From positions 37,986,617 to 38,050,616 of the forward strand of contig NC_080421.1 of NCBI RefSeq assembly GCF_029873635.1: a DNA stretch of 64,000 nt. The letters are read 5' to 3'. Position 1 is the stretch's first letter; every line of letters starts with the position of its first letter. Below, piece by piece: positions 34,500 through 45,975 of this stretch. This DNA comes from Malania oleifera (lineage: Eukaryota > Streptophyta > Magnoliopsida > Santalales > Ximeniaceae). The position numbers were made by a program, and so were the translations under genes. The notes under the pieces are model-generated. The model was not told the DNA's origin, did no database searches, and saw only the letters and a list, made by a program, of their open reading frames with translations.

Positions 34500-37400
34500 G
34501 CATTAGTGAAGGTTTCAAAACCGTCACTTTTACTCTCCGTCTATTTTTTTTTATAAATAACAAAACATTAGTGACGGTCCAAAATTCATCACTAGTAATG
34601 GCCTAGTAGTGACGAATATAGAAATTTGTCACTAATAAGACCCCATCAGTGATGAATTTTTAAATTCATCACTAATATTCTGAACTTAAATTTTTATTTT
34701 TTATTTTTAAAAGGAAGTATTAGTGACGAGTCTAAAAATTCGTCACTATTAATCCTTTATTAGTGACGAATTTACAATATCGTCACTAATACTTTGAATT
34801 GAAATTTTTTTTACTAATGTTAAAAAAAGGAATTATTAGTAACGGTTCTCAAATCCGTCACTAATAAAGGACAAATAGTAACGAATTCATAAATTCGCCA
34901 CTAATACTCTGAACTTAAAATTTTTAACTTTTTTAAAATAGGTAGTATTAGTAACGGTTGTCGATCCATCACTAATAAGGGGCCAATAGTAACGAATCTA
35001 CAAATTCGTCACTAATACTCTGAGCTTAAATTTTTTTAGTAGTGACGGTTGTCAAATCCATCACTAATACCCTAAATTAAATTTATTTTATTTTTCTTAA
35101 ATAAAAGAACTATTAGTGACGGTTTCAAAGCCATCACTAATACCCTATTAGTAGTGACGGTTCTCCCAAATTGTCACTAATACCCTTAACTAAATTTATT
35201 TTATATTTTTTAAATAAAAAACTAGTAGTGACGGTTTCAAAACCGTCACTAATATCCTCTTATTAGTGATGGATCTCCCAATCCGTCACTAATGCCCATA
35301 ACTTCATTTTTTATATATTTTTTTAAGTAAAAACACTAGTAGTGACGGTTTCATAACCGTCACTAATACACCATTATTAGTGACGGATATCCCAATCCGT
35401 CACTAATACTGTAACGACTTGCTTAATAAACTGGGTATATTTTTTTTAATTTATTTTTACCATAATATTCAACATACTCTAATACCATACTGGGATAAAC
35501 CCAACCAATAACCTAAGCAGCAAGAAGCATAAATCACATTGACATAACCATATGAAAATATATACTCAATACAAAAACCAATACCACACAATACCTGAGT
35601 ACTACATGTTTCCCAAAAATACACACATATCTCTGTTCCCAAAGCACCCTCAACTAGCTAGGGTATAAAAAATCATTCCTAAAAATGTACTCACTCTCTG
35701 ACAGGGCACCACAGAAGCCCCTCTACCTGCGAGCCTGATCTGCTCGCCTACCTGGATCACCTGAAAAATAATTCAACACTAGGATGAGTCAACGCTTAGT
35801 AAGAAGAAAGATGCTATTACTAGTGTGTGGCAAATGAGCTACTAAATATCATGAAATATGTTTTCATATAAACATGAATAACTGAATACAAAAGTACAGT
35901 ACAAATAATAAAATACACCACCCCTTTCCATGTTGCTTACATAGTAGTATTATAGGTTATAATTCAAAGTACTTCTAGTGTACATAAGTATGATCCCTGT
36001 TTATGTAAATCCGTACGTATGTAACAGTAATTGAAACTGTTCCCTGTGGCTATCTGTGTGTCATGACTTGCCCCCTCATGATAGGGTTGTGCAGCCCGTA
36101 GGTTAGATTTACCCTAGCTGGCCAACTAGGAATAAATCACTATACTCCGTCAATCGATTTGCCCATTTCAACCCATATCTAGATGGGGAGCCTAACCTCT
36201 TCAAGAGCCTAGGTGATCGACCTTACCACGTATTATCTAAATAGGTGGTTGCACTCATAAAGTAACATAATATCTATAGCAACGGTACCGTTCTCTGTAG
36301 CTGTAAGTCCAACAAGATCTGATATCATATAATATATTTCTATACATATCTATCTGATTTACCATGATCTGAAGTACTAAAATAACCATGATGCTGCATA
36401 AACTGTAACTGCAGTTCATACGTAATACTAAGAACTACATAATCATAACACTGTCATCTGCATAATCGTAATACTGAAACTGCATAATCATAATACTGAT
36501 ATTCGTGTAATCATGGTACTGGAATTCATAAAATCATGGTACTAAAATATCGTAATATCAAAATACTGAAATATCATAAAATCAGAATACTGAAATATCG
36601 TAAAACATATCTCTGTTCTGTAATCATATTCACAAGCCACATGATACTGTAATACATAATTTTCATCATTTAATAAACTATATAATGTTTTAAAAATACC
36701 TAGCATAGCATATTTCCCTTACCTGACTACTAGAAAGCCCCTATAGAATACTAGCCTAACACCCGCAGGGCCTTCTACAAAAGACCCTGAAAATAATATT
36801 TTTCAGAACTAAATATCAATATTTCATCGCCTACAACATTTCTTATAACTACCATAAGGCCAAAAATAGGTTAAAAGGTTTTACCCTAAATTTGGGATGA
36901 AATCCAACTCAATCTCATCGACGATTTATCCTAGAAAACTTGAAGAGAACTCCCCCAGGAACGTCGTGGTGGCTTCGGATCGTCAATCCGGTGTCTGGCG
37001 AGGCCGGAAACGAAGATAAAAGGGAGAGGGTTCGTAGGTGAGTAAGAGAAGAGAGAGAGCGGCGTGAGAAATGAGTAAAAATCTGATTTTTATCTATTTA
37101 TAGGGCGGGATTCATCGAAGACTCCTTCATGAAATTCGTCGACGAGACCCTGTGTTCATCAACGAAATTCAGAGTAGCCAAAACTATTTCTCGGTATTTT
37201 CTCGTTGACGAAACCCTGTATTCGTTGATGAAATTCTTCAGAACTTCGTCGACGAAACCCTGTGTTCGTCGACGAAGCTTGGCAGTTTCCTTAAAATTAT
37301 TTTATTCTCCAAAATGCAATGTCGTCGATGAAGTCTACGGCCTCCTTCTATTTCTGTATTTATTTTCTTCCCTCTTATTATTATTAAAATACTATTATTC

Positions 37401-37747
37401 TTCGGGTAACTACAAATACCCTTAACTAAGTTTTTCTTATATATTCATAACTATTAGTAGTGACGGTTTGTTAATCGTCACTAATACATGACTTTTAGTG
37501 ATGGATTAAATTTGTCACTAATACCATAGAATCGTCGCTAATATTTTTTCGAAAAAATTTTTGCGCTAAAATTGTTTACCGTGCAGTTTTTTGTGATGAA
37601 AGTATTAGTGACGACTGCTAAAACTTTCACTAATACTTACATTATTAGTAACGGTTCTGAAAAATCGTGACTAATACAACACTATTAGTGACGGTTTTAA
37701 AACCGTCACTAATACTTTCATCACTAAAAACATGTTTTTTTGTAGTG
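34500..37747. repeat. Right subterminal repeat array of CACTA A (interrupted by a solo LTR)
   Basis: The inner half (34500-35030) uses mixed TAGTGACGAATTT and TAGTAACGGTT units. The outer part (35040-35409 and 37415-37747) uses TAGTGACGGTTTC with the same CCTTAACTA-type spacer as B. The solo LTR at 35410-37414 splits it. The last 220 bp match B's last 220 bp, including the non-repeat box at 37529-37590. Confidence 0.87.
35410..37414 (-). mobile_element. Solo LTR of a Ty3/gypsy element, 2005 bp
   Basis: It starts TGTAACGACTTGC and ends GGTAACTACA, flanked by perfect 5-bp duplications AATAC (35405-35409, 37415-37419). It is of the same family and orientation as the LTR at 60040-62160. Both contain AGCCTGATCTGCTCGCCTA, then a CACCTGAAAA segment, then GCTATTACTAGTGTGTGGC-type text, and CGTCGACGAA repeats near the right end, closing with CTTCGGGT. 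By comparison with that element the LTR reads on the minus strand. No internal domain is present, so unequal recombination between LTRs is the simplest origin. Confidence 0.9.
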
Positions 37748-37750
37748 TTC

Positions 37751-40700
37751 CATTGGTTCTCAGGCTCACCGAGGTAATTATTTGTCAACCATAAATACAA
37801 TATCCTATTATAAATCACCATGGATAATTAACTCGGGTGTATCTAATCATACTACTGGTTCTTATCAATTGTTTTCATCCTATTCACCATATGTTGGAAA
37901 TCAAAGATTCAAAATTGCATATGGTTATCTCTCACCAATTTCCGGTAAAGGAAGTATTCGTATATTTGACTCTATAACTTTAAAATTTGTCCTACATGTT
38001 CCAAGTTATCTTGTAACTTGTTATCCATCAGCCAGTTAACAAAAGACTCCAATTACTCTGCAAATTTTGTTTCATCTCATTGTGTTTCTCAGGACCTGTC
38101 ATTAGGGAAGACGATTGGCATTGCTAAGGCGTATGAGTCACCCAAATTTTCAATATTTAAAACGTTTGTTTCCATCTATCTGTTCAAATAAAATGTCTTC
38201 TAAGTTTCAATGTGAAGTGTGTGGGTTGGAAAACATTGACGTGCTTCTTTCCCATGTACTATGATTCACAGTGCTTTATGGGGACCCTCAAGATCGCTCA
38301 ATCATACCCATACAAAATGGTTTGTTATTTTTATTAATGACCATACTCGTCTTTGTTGGGTTTCTTTGTAGAAAGAAAACTGAAGTCCGTTCCATTTTTT
38401 TCAGTTATCATTTTATGATTCAAAGACAATTCCAGACTCAAATTCAAATTTTACGTACTGATAATGGTACAGAATATTTTAATGATATTCTGGGAACTTA
38501 TCTTCAAAAAAATGGGATTGTTTATCAGAACTCTTGTGTGGATACCCCTCAACAAAACAGGGTTGCTAAACGAAAAAAAAAAACATATTCTTGAAGTAGT
38601 TCGGGCATTGATGTTCACTACAAACATGAAAAACTATTTTTGGGGAGATGCCATCTTAACAGCTACCCATCTCATTAATCGAATGTCAAGTCGAGTACTT
38701 TTCTTTGCCACTCCTCTCCAAAAATTCCGAAGCATTTTCCTACCTCTCGACTCTCCTCTAGTCTTCTGCTGAAAATCTTTGGTTGTACTGCATTTGTTCA
38801 TATTCATGCTCACCATTGAGATAAATTGGATCCTCGTGCTGTTAAATGTGTTTTCATCGGTTACTCCCCTACCCAGAATGGCTACAAATGCTATGACTCT
38901 GTCTCAAAAAAGATGTTTGTTGGCCTTGATGTAACATTCTTTGAAACTACTCCTCATTTCCCAAAGATCTCTCTTCAATGGGAGACATGGAGTGAAGATC
39001 GGTTCTTTGACTTCTTTACTACTGAGTTTTTGCCATCTAAATCTGTACCATTTGAACCTATGCTATCTATTGTGCCTCCCATTGCTTCATTCCCTAACCC
39101 ATTTATTGAGTCTTCCATTGCATCACTTACTAACCTGTCAAAAACAAAAGAGTACTTAACCTTAGGGGGAGATGTAGGAAACCAAAACAACGCAGACATA
39201 CTTGTTTACTCAAGAAAGTCGAACACAAAGAACAGGGAGAATCTCATACTTGAAGCACCAAGAGCGTTGGAACCGGTGATGGCTCCGAACTACCATGAGT
39301 CCACGCCCAATCCTAATATGGTAATAAAGCCCTCTTTTGATAATCCTATACCCGATTGACTTAATTTACCTATTCCAATCAGAAAACAAACTAGGTCATG
39401 TACTCAATATCGCTGGTCTAAATACATGTCTTATAAAAGCTTGTCTACAGGATATCATGCTTTTGCCTCTAACCTTGATAGGATGAGAATTCCAAAGAAT
39501 ATTCAGGAAGCTCTAGAAATACCTAAATGGACGGAGGCATTCATGGAGGAAATGTGAGCCCTAGAAAAAAATGGAACTTGGGATGTAATGAATTTTCCGA
39601 GAGGGAAGAAGCCAGTTTGTTGTAAATGGGTTTTCACAATAAAATATAAATCTAATGGGATAGTTGAACGATATAAAGCCAGACTTGTTGCAAAAGGATT
39701 TACACAGACTTATGGCATTGACTGTACGAAGACATTTGCACCGACGGCAAACTTGAATACAATTCGGGTCCTTTTATCCTTGGTAGCCAACTTAAATTGG
39801 CCACTTCCACAACTTGACATTAAGAATGCATTTCTAAATGGCGAGTTAGAAGAAGAAGTCTACATGACTATACCACCAGGCTTCAGTAAGAAAGGTAAAG
39901 AAAACAGAGTGTGTAAACTCAAGAAGTCTTTGTATGGACTCAAACAATCTCCCAATGCATGGTTCAACACAGCTCGACAGATTTACAAAAGTAATAAAAA
40001 ACCAAGGATATCAACAAGGGCATTCAGATCACACCTTGTTCTTCTAACAGTCTGAAAGGGGTAAAAAACAATTCTAATAGTGTATGTTGATGATATAATC
40101 CTAATTGGGGATGATACAGTAGAGATGGAAATATTGAAGAAAGTTCTAGCCATTAAATTTGAAGTTAAATACTTGGGACAAATGTGGTATTTCTTGGGCA
40201 TGAAAGTTGCTAGAACAAACAAAGGTATCAGTGTCTCTCAGCGAAAGTATAATACTGATCTCCTAATTGAAATTGCCATGCTTGGATGCAAACCTAGTGA
40301 AACCCTGATTAAAGCAGTAAAGAGGGTCGAAGACTTTGGAATACCGGTTGAAAAGGAGAGGTATCAGAGATTGGTTGGTAAGCTAATCTACCTATCACAT
40401 ACTAGACCAGATATTGCATTTTCAATCGGTGTGGTAAGCCAACACATGCATTCACCAAAAGAAGCCCATTTAGATGTTGTGTACAAGATCCTTCAATATC
40501 CCAAGGGCTCCCCAAGCGAAGGACTCTAATTCAAGAAATGTGATAGCAAGGAAGCAGAGATCTTTACAGAAGCAGATTGGGCAGGATCGGTGGAAGATAG
40601 AAGGTCCACCACAGGTTATTGCACATTCTTCTGGGGAAATATGGTAACTTGGAGAAGTAAAAAACAAAATGTAGTGGCTCGTAGTAGTGCCAAAGCTGAG

Positions 40701-41033
40701 GGCAGGGCAATTGCTCAAGGAATATGTGAAGGACTGTGGTTACGGAACCTCTTAGAAGAACTATAGGTCCCGTTGAAATTTCTTATCAAAATCTACTGTG
40801 ACAACAAAGCAGCCATCAGTATCTCTCTCAATCCAGTTCAATATGACAGGACTAAATATGTGGAAGTGGACCGATACTTTATCAAAGAAAAAATTGAAGA
40901 AGAAACTATTTGTATGACTTATGTACCTACCAAAGAACAAACTGTAGATATCTTTACTAAAGGGTTGACACGACAGAACTTTGATGATCTCATTAGCATG
41001 TTGGAGATGATTAATATCTGTGATCCAACTTGA
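37751..41033 (+). pseudogene. Ty1/copia pol fragment (protease, integrase, reverse transcriptase, RNase H)
   Basis: The frame continues from gag across the CACTA insertion. Protease begins PWIINSGVSNHTTGS (about 37810); the family's catalytic D-S-G is N-S-G here. Integrase runs about 38270-38960 with RTDNGTEYFN, and QQNRVAKRKK where the catalytic Glu normally stands (now Lys). Then DPRAVKCVFIGYS and YKCYD. Reverse transcriptase (39588-40060) has VCCKWVFTIKYKSNG, RYKARLVAKGFTQ, DIKNAFLNGELEEEVYM and SLYGLKQSP, with the YVDD box at 40083. RNase H ends with YCDNKAAISI, VDRYFIKEKIEE and VDIFTKGL. There are several frameshifts and stops. The order protease-integrase-RT-RNase H defines copia. All enzymes look dead. 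Confidence 0.92.
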
Positions 41034-41040
41034 GTGGGAG

Positions 41041-41523
41041 TGTTAAAATCCCAAGTATCTTTATGAATAATGAATAAATTAAGAAAGTGGGTAAATGTAG
41101 AAGATTTTATATTATTCTATAGGGGGATTATTTCCTTGTTTAGAATAGTTAATTGTATTATATAATGTAAGATTGGGATGTACATAAATGATATAGAATT
41201 CTGCTCACACTTTGGCTCGACAAGGTGCCATAGGGAGGAATAGTTTGTTTACAAATAGTAGTCAACTTCTTAGAGTTATCAAAGGTTTGTATAGATTGGA
41301 TAAGATGGGTACGACTTATATAAGGTATGTTTATTTGGTTTCTTTTTGGTATTGGTACATGTTTGTTTTCTTCTTTTGTTTGGTTTGATGCGTAGGGTGT
41401 TTTATTGGTTATTATGTAAGCCCTAAGTGTCTTTTTATTTTCACGGTATTCCTCTACCATAAATGAGGGTTATTAATAAACTTGAGACGGGGCTGTTATG
41501 TGGGTGGCTTCTGGTTCTTTCCA
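41041..41523 (+). mobile_element. Copia 3' LTR (right boundary approximate)
   Basis: A purine-rich GAGTGGGAG at 41032-41040 precedes TGTTAAAATCCC at 41041, the expected polypurine tract and LTR start. A candidate end is GGTTCTTTCCA at about 41523. The 5' LTR lies outside the window, so the end and the target duplication cannot be checked. Confidence 0.6.
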
Positions 41524-43171
41524 AATATAACTGTTTATATATAAACAGTTAATAAATTATGTGGTGACAAAAATACAAATAGCAGGAAAAAATTGTTGGA
41601 CATAATATATAGAGGCCTGGAACGAGTACTGTTAATTGATTTTGCATGCTCATAAATAATAATTTTTATCAACTAAAGTTATTCCATTGTCCTAATAATT
41701 TTTTTCAAATAGATTAACTTTCATCTACTCGCTTATGAATCACTAGCTTGCAAAATAGATATTATGAAAAGTTAATTAATTTATAAGTTCATTCATTTAT
41801 TTTGAAAAAATAAAAATTAAAGAGAGGTAGGAGTGAAAATCCGAATTAATATAACTTTCGTACATACACATTGTGACAAATAAACACTACAAATATAAGC
41901 AAATAGCAATATATACTTACTAAGCTATAGACAAAACTACCACAAGTTTTAGCATGTGTATTGCATGTTTATATGCATATTTATACAACTAAAATGGGGT
42001 CACAACTTTGACTGAGATGTAAAGCACACCAGCAAGAGAAGAGAAGAGGAAAGAAAATGAAAAGAAGAATGAGCAATAGAATAGAAATTCCTTCCCATTA
42101 ATTTAAATTACCTATAACACAAGGCATGATATGGTTATAAGGGCATGCATGGTTAACCACTCATAAAGAAATCAAAGTAAATAGTTATTTATTCAATTTA
42201 TCAACTCACTAGATTTTGAAACCATGCATATTTTAAAATCAACCATGAATCATGTAAAATGAATGACAGCCCTATGACTTTCAAGCCTTGATTTATCTTT
42301 TCTAATGATAATGCAAAAGGGGCTAATCATAGGGTTTAGTTAACAGAAACCTACAATTTTAGATCTATTATTTCATATGCAAAGGTTGTCGTGCCATATC
42401 TAAAAAAAGAAAATACTTTAACTCGAGATTGCAGTGCCATAAACAAAAATAGTCTCTGTTAGTAAGAAAACTTGGAGTTGTTCCTTTTTTATGTTATAGT
42501 GTGCACAAATAATATCATGCTAACTTATGAGGCAGTAATTTGTGTACAATTCCCTATGTAATATCGATAATTGATCTATGAACCCATTATCGCCTAAATT
42601 TTAATTTAAAAATATAAAAAATAATTAGAATATGCTATGTTCATCCAAGTTTTAAAATCTAATAGTCTATTTGGAATTATTGATGTTTTTTGTTTTCTGA
42701 TTTTTATTTCTCCATAGTGAATAAATAGATTATAAAAATGTGTTTATTTATGTTGTCAATTTTCTATTTCCACTGTCGGTTTTCAGTTGTTTGCCAAAAA
42801 ACTGAAAACCAGATTTTATGATTTTTCAGTTGTTTTGGCAACCTATTGCCAAAAATTTTAATATCCGAAAATAGTTTTTTTAGATTAAATTATTAATTTT
42901 ATACACTTTCAAATTAAAAATAAAATAAAATGATCACATGAATTTAAATATAATTAAAAGAAAAATATACATAAATTTTGAAAAATAATAATGAGCCCAA
43001 TTACGAAAATAATTTTACTATTTTTCAATTGCCACATCCAATAAAATTTTTATTGTAAAGTAAATTTTAAAAATAGAACAATTATGTAAAATAATTATAA
43101 TAAAATTTATCTTTATTATAATAATTTTTTAATGTGTATTGTTTGTAATTTTATTATTTTAATCATATTTT
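41524..43171. other. AT-rich intergenic DNA
   Basis: No gene or element recognised. A perfect 22-bp palindrome (AACTGTTTATA and its complement) sits at 41529-41550, just outside the probable LTR end. Confidence 0.5.
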
Positions 43172-45975
43172 TAAGTACTTTGTTCATTTTGAAACTCAAA
43201 TGTTCAAACCATACAAAAAAGATCCATTCGTGAGGTTGAAGTGAAAGTATCGAAACTCATAGTATCGCATGCAGAAATCCTCCCATTTTGAAATGTAGTT
43301 TCTTATAACCAAAATAGTTTTCATAGTTTAAGTACTTAGTTTATTTCAAACTCTAGTGCATGACCAAATTGAGCATACAAGATCCAAATAAAGTAGGGTC
43401 AATTCCTACATGTTTGTGAGGTTGAAATGAAAGTGTTGAAGTCCTCCTAGTTTGCAAGTTAGACACTTAAAAACCAAAATAATTTTCATAGTTTTAAGTA
43501 CCTAGTTCATTCCTGAACTCAAGTATCAAAATCAAGAATATGATATCCAAATTGAGTGATGTTGGTTTCTATGCTTTCATGAGATGAAATTCAAAGTGTC
43601 AAAGCTCACACTACCCTGAAACTCTTGCTAGTCTAAAAGTTCAACACTTAGAATCATAATAGTCTTTTTAGTTTATGTACCTACTTAATTTTCAAACTTA
43701 AGTGTCCAAATCGGGCATACGAGGTCCAAATGGTGGGACTAGTTCCTACACGTTCGTGAGATTGATATGGAAGTGTTAGAGTTACAGTGGCATGAAACTC
43801 TTCCCAGTTTGAAATTTAGACACTTGGAACCAAATTAGTTTTCATAGTTTAAGTACTTAGTTCATTTTAGACAAGTTTCCAAATCGAGCATATGAGGTCC
43901 AAATTGAGCGGGGTCAACTGCCTCACATTTATGAGGGTTAAATGGAAATGGTGGAGCTTACGATGCCCCAAAACACCTCTAGTTTGAAAGTTAGACACTT
44001 AAAACAAAAATATTTTTCATAGTTTTAAGTATTTAGTTCATTTCAGAACTGAAGTGTTCAAATCGAGTATACAAGGTGCAAATCGAGTGGGGTCAATTTT
44101 TATGCATTCATGAGGTCGAAGTGGAAGTCTCAGACCTCACAATACTCCAAAAATCTTCCTGATTTTAAAGTTAGACAGTTAGAATCAAAATAGTTTTCAT
44201 AGTTTAAGTACTTAAATTCATTTCTAAAATCAGGTTTATAGATCGTGCATATGATGTCCAATCCGAGTGAAGTTAGTTCCTACGCAATTGTGAGGTCAAA
44301 CTAGAAGTGTTGAAGCTAATGGTACCTAAAAAATTTTCCTAACTTGAAAATTAGACACTTATAACCAAAATAGTTTCATAATTTAAGTAATCATTTCATT
44401 TCAAAAATAATGTATTCAAATTAGGCATACTAGGTCCAAATTTAGTGGGGTTAGTTCCTAAGAATTCATGAGGTGGAAGTGGAAGTGTCGAAACTCGCAG
44501 TACCCCAAAAGTTCTCTTAATTTGAAAGTTAGACACTTATAACCAAAATATTTTTTGTTGTTTTAAGTATTTAGTTCATTTATGTACTTAAGTGTCCAAA
44601 TTAGGCATATGATGTCAAAATTGATTGCGATCAATTTCTACCCATTTTTAAGGTCAAAGTAGAAGTTTAAAAGCTCACCGTGCCCCAAAAAATATTCCTT
44701 TTTGAAAATTAAACACTTAGAACCAAAATGATTTTCATTGTTTAAAGTACTTAGTTCATTTCCGAACTCAAGTATCCAAATAGGGAATACGAGATCCAAA
44801 TCAAGTTGAGTCAATTCCTATACATTCATTAGGTCAAAGTGAAAGTGTTAGAGCTCACAGTGCCTCCAAACCCTTCCTTTCTTGAAAGTTAAATTGCTTT
44901 GAATGAAAATAATTTTCATAGTTTAAGTACTCAATTCATTTTTGAGCTCAATTGTCCAAATTGGGCATATCAAGTCTAAATTGAGTGGGGTCATTTTACT
45001 CAATCATGAGCTCGAAGAGAAAGTGTCAGAGCTCACTCTCCTCTATAGATCTTTCCACTTTTAAAGTTAGACACTAGAAACTTAAAATCATTTCATAATT
45101 TAAGTACTTTATTCATTTTAGAACTTAAGTGGACAAATTAGGTATACGACATCCAAATCAAGTGAGGCTAGTTCCTACACATTTGTGTGGTCGAAGTGGA
45201 AGAGCCTGAGCTCACGTTGTACCAAACAAATTTCTGTTTTGAAAGTTAGACACTTAGAACAAAACTATTTTTCATATTTTAAGTGCTTAGTTTGTTTTCA
45301 TACTTAAGTGTCCAAATCAAGCACTTGAGGTTCAAATCTAACAGGGATTGTTCCTACCTAATGGTGAGGTCGAAGTGGAAGCGTCGGAGCTAACAGTGTC
45401 TAATAAATCTTCCCAATTTGAAAATCAGGCACTTAATTATATAGTTTAAATTTAGTTCATTTTGGAACTAAAGTGTCAAAGTTAGACATATGAGATCCAA
45501 ATTAAGCAGGATTAGTTTCAACACATCTCTGGGGCTGGAATGAATGTGTGGGAGCTTGCGGTACCCCAAAATTCCCCTGATTTGAAAGTTAAACAATTAG
45601 AATCAAGTTACTCTTCACAGTTCAAATGTTTTGTTAATTTTGAAACTCAAGTGTCCACATCATGCATACGAGGTCCAAATTAGGTTGGTAGTTCCTACAC
45701 AGTCGTGAGGTCGAAGTAGAAGTGTCAAAGCTAATAGTATCCCAAAACTCTTCTCAATTTGAAAATCAAGAACTTTGGACTAAAATAGTTTTCATAATTT
45801 AACTAAGTTTATTTTCAAACTCAAGTGTTGAATTCAGACATATGAGATTCAAATTGAATGGAATCAGTTATAACACATCCGTGTGGGTTAGAATGGATGT
45901 GTTGGAACTCACGGTACCCTAAAGAAGCTTTTGGTTTCAAAATTAGACACTTAGAACCAAATTAACTCAATAGTA
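43172..45975. repeat. Satellite-like tandem array, ~178-bp unit, about 15-16 copies
   Basis: The landmark GTTAGACACTTAGAACC (or variants) recurs at about 43298, 43463, 43644, 43820, 43995, 44175, 44355, 44533, 44713, 44893, 45071, 45250, 45429, 45593, 45770 and 45947. Intervals are 175-182 bp except two of about 165. Each unit also carries ATAGTTTAAGTACTTAGTTC, AACTCAAGTGTCCAAAT, ATACGAGGTCCAAAT and TGAGGTCGAAGTGGAAGTGT. Copies look 70-85% alike by eye, so the array is old. No open frame is conserved. Confidence 0.93.

Larger units (their letters stand above)
834..37747 (-). mobile_element. CACTA (En/Spm) DNA transposon A, 36.9 kb including nested insertions
   Basis: The element begins CACTACAAAAAATCAAGG and ends TTTTTTTGTAGTG, an imperfect inverted repeat of about 13 bp with core CACTACAAAAAA. 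It is flanked by TTC duplications. Both ends carry long subterminal arrays of TAGTGACGAAT/TAGTGACGG units in both orientations. The transposase gene is on the minus strand (30703 down to 4439), so its promoter side is the right end. Two later insertions enlarge it: CACTA B (5586-26317) and a solo gypsy LTR (35410-37414). Without them and their duplications the element is about 14.2 kb, normal for a full-length CACTA element. The transposase has stops, so it is not expected to be autonomous. Confidence 0.92.
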
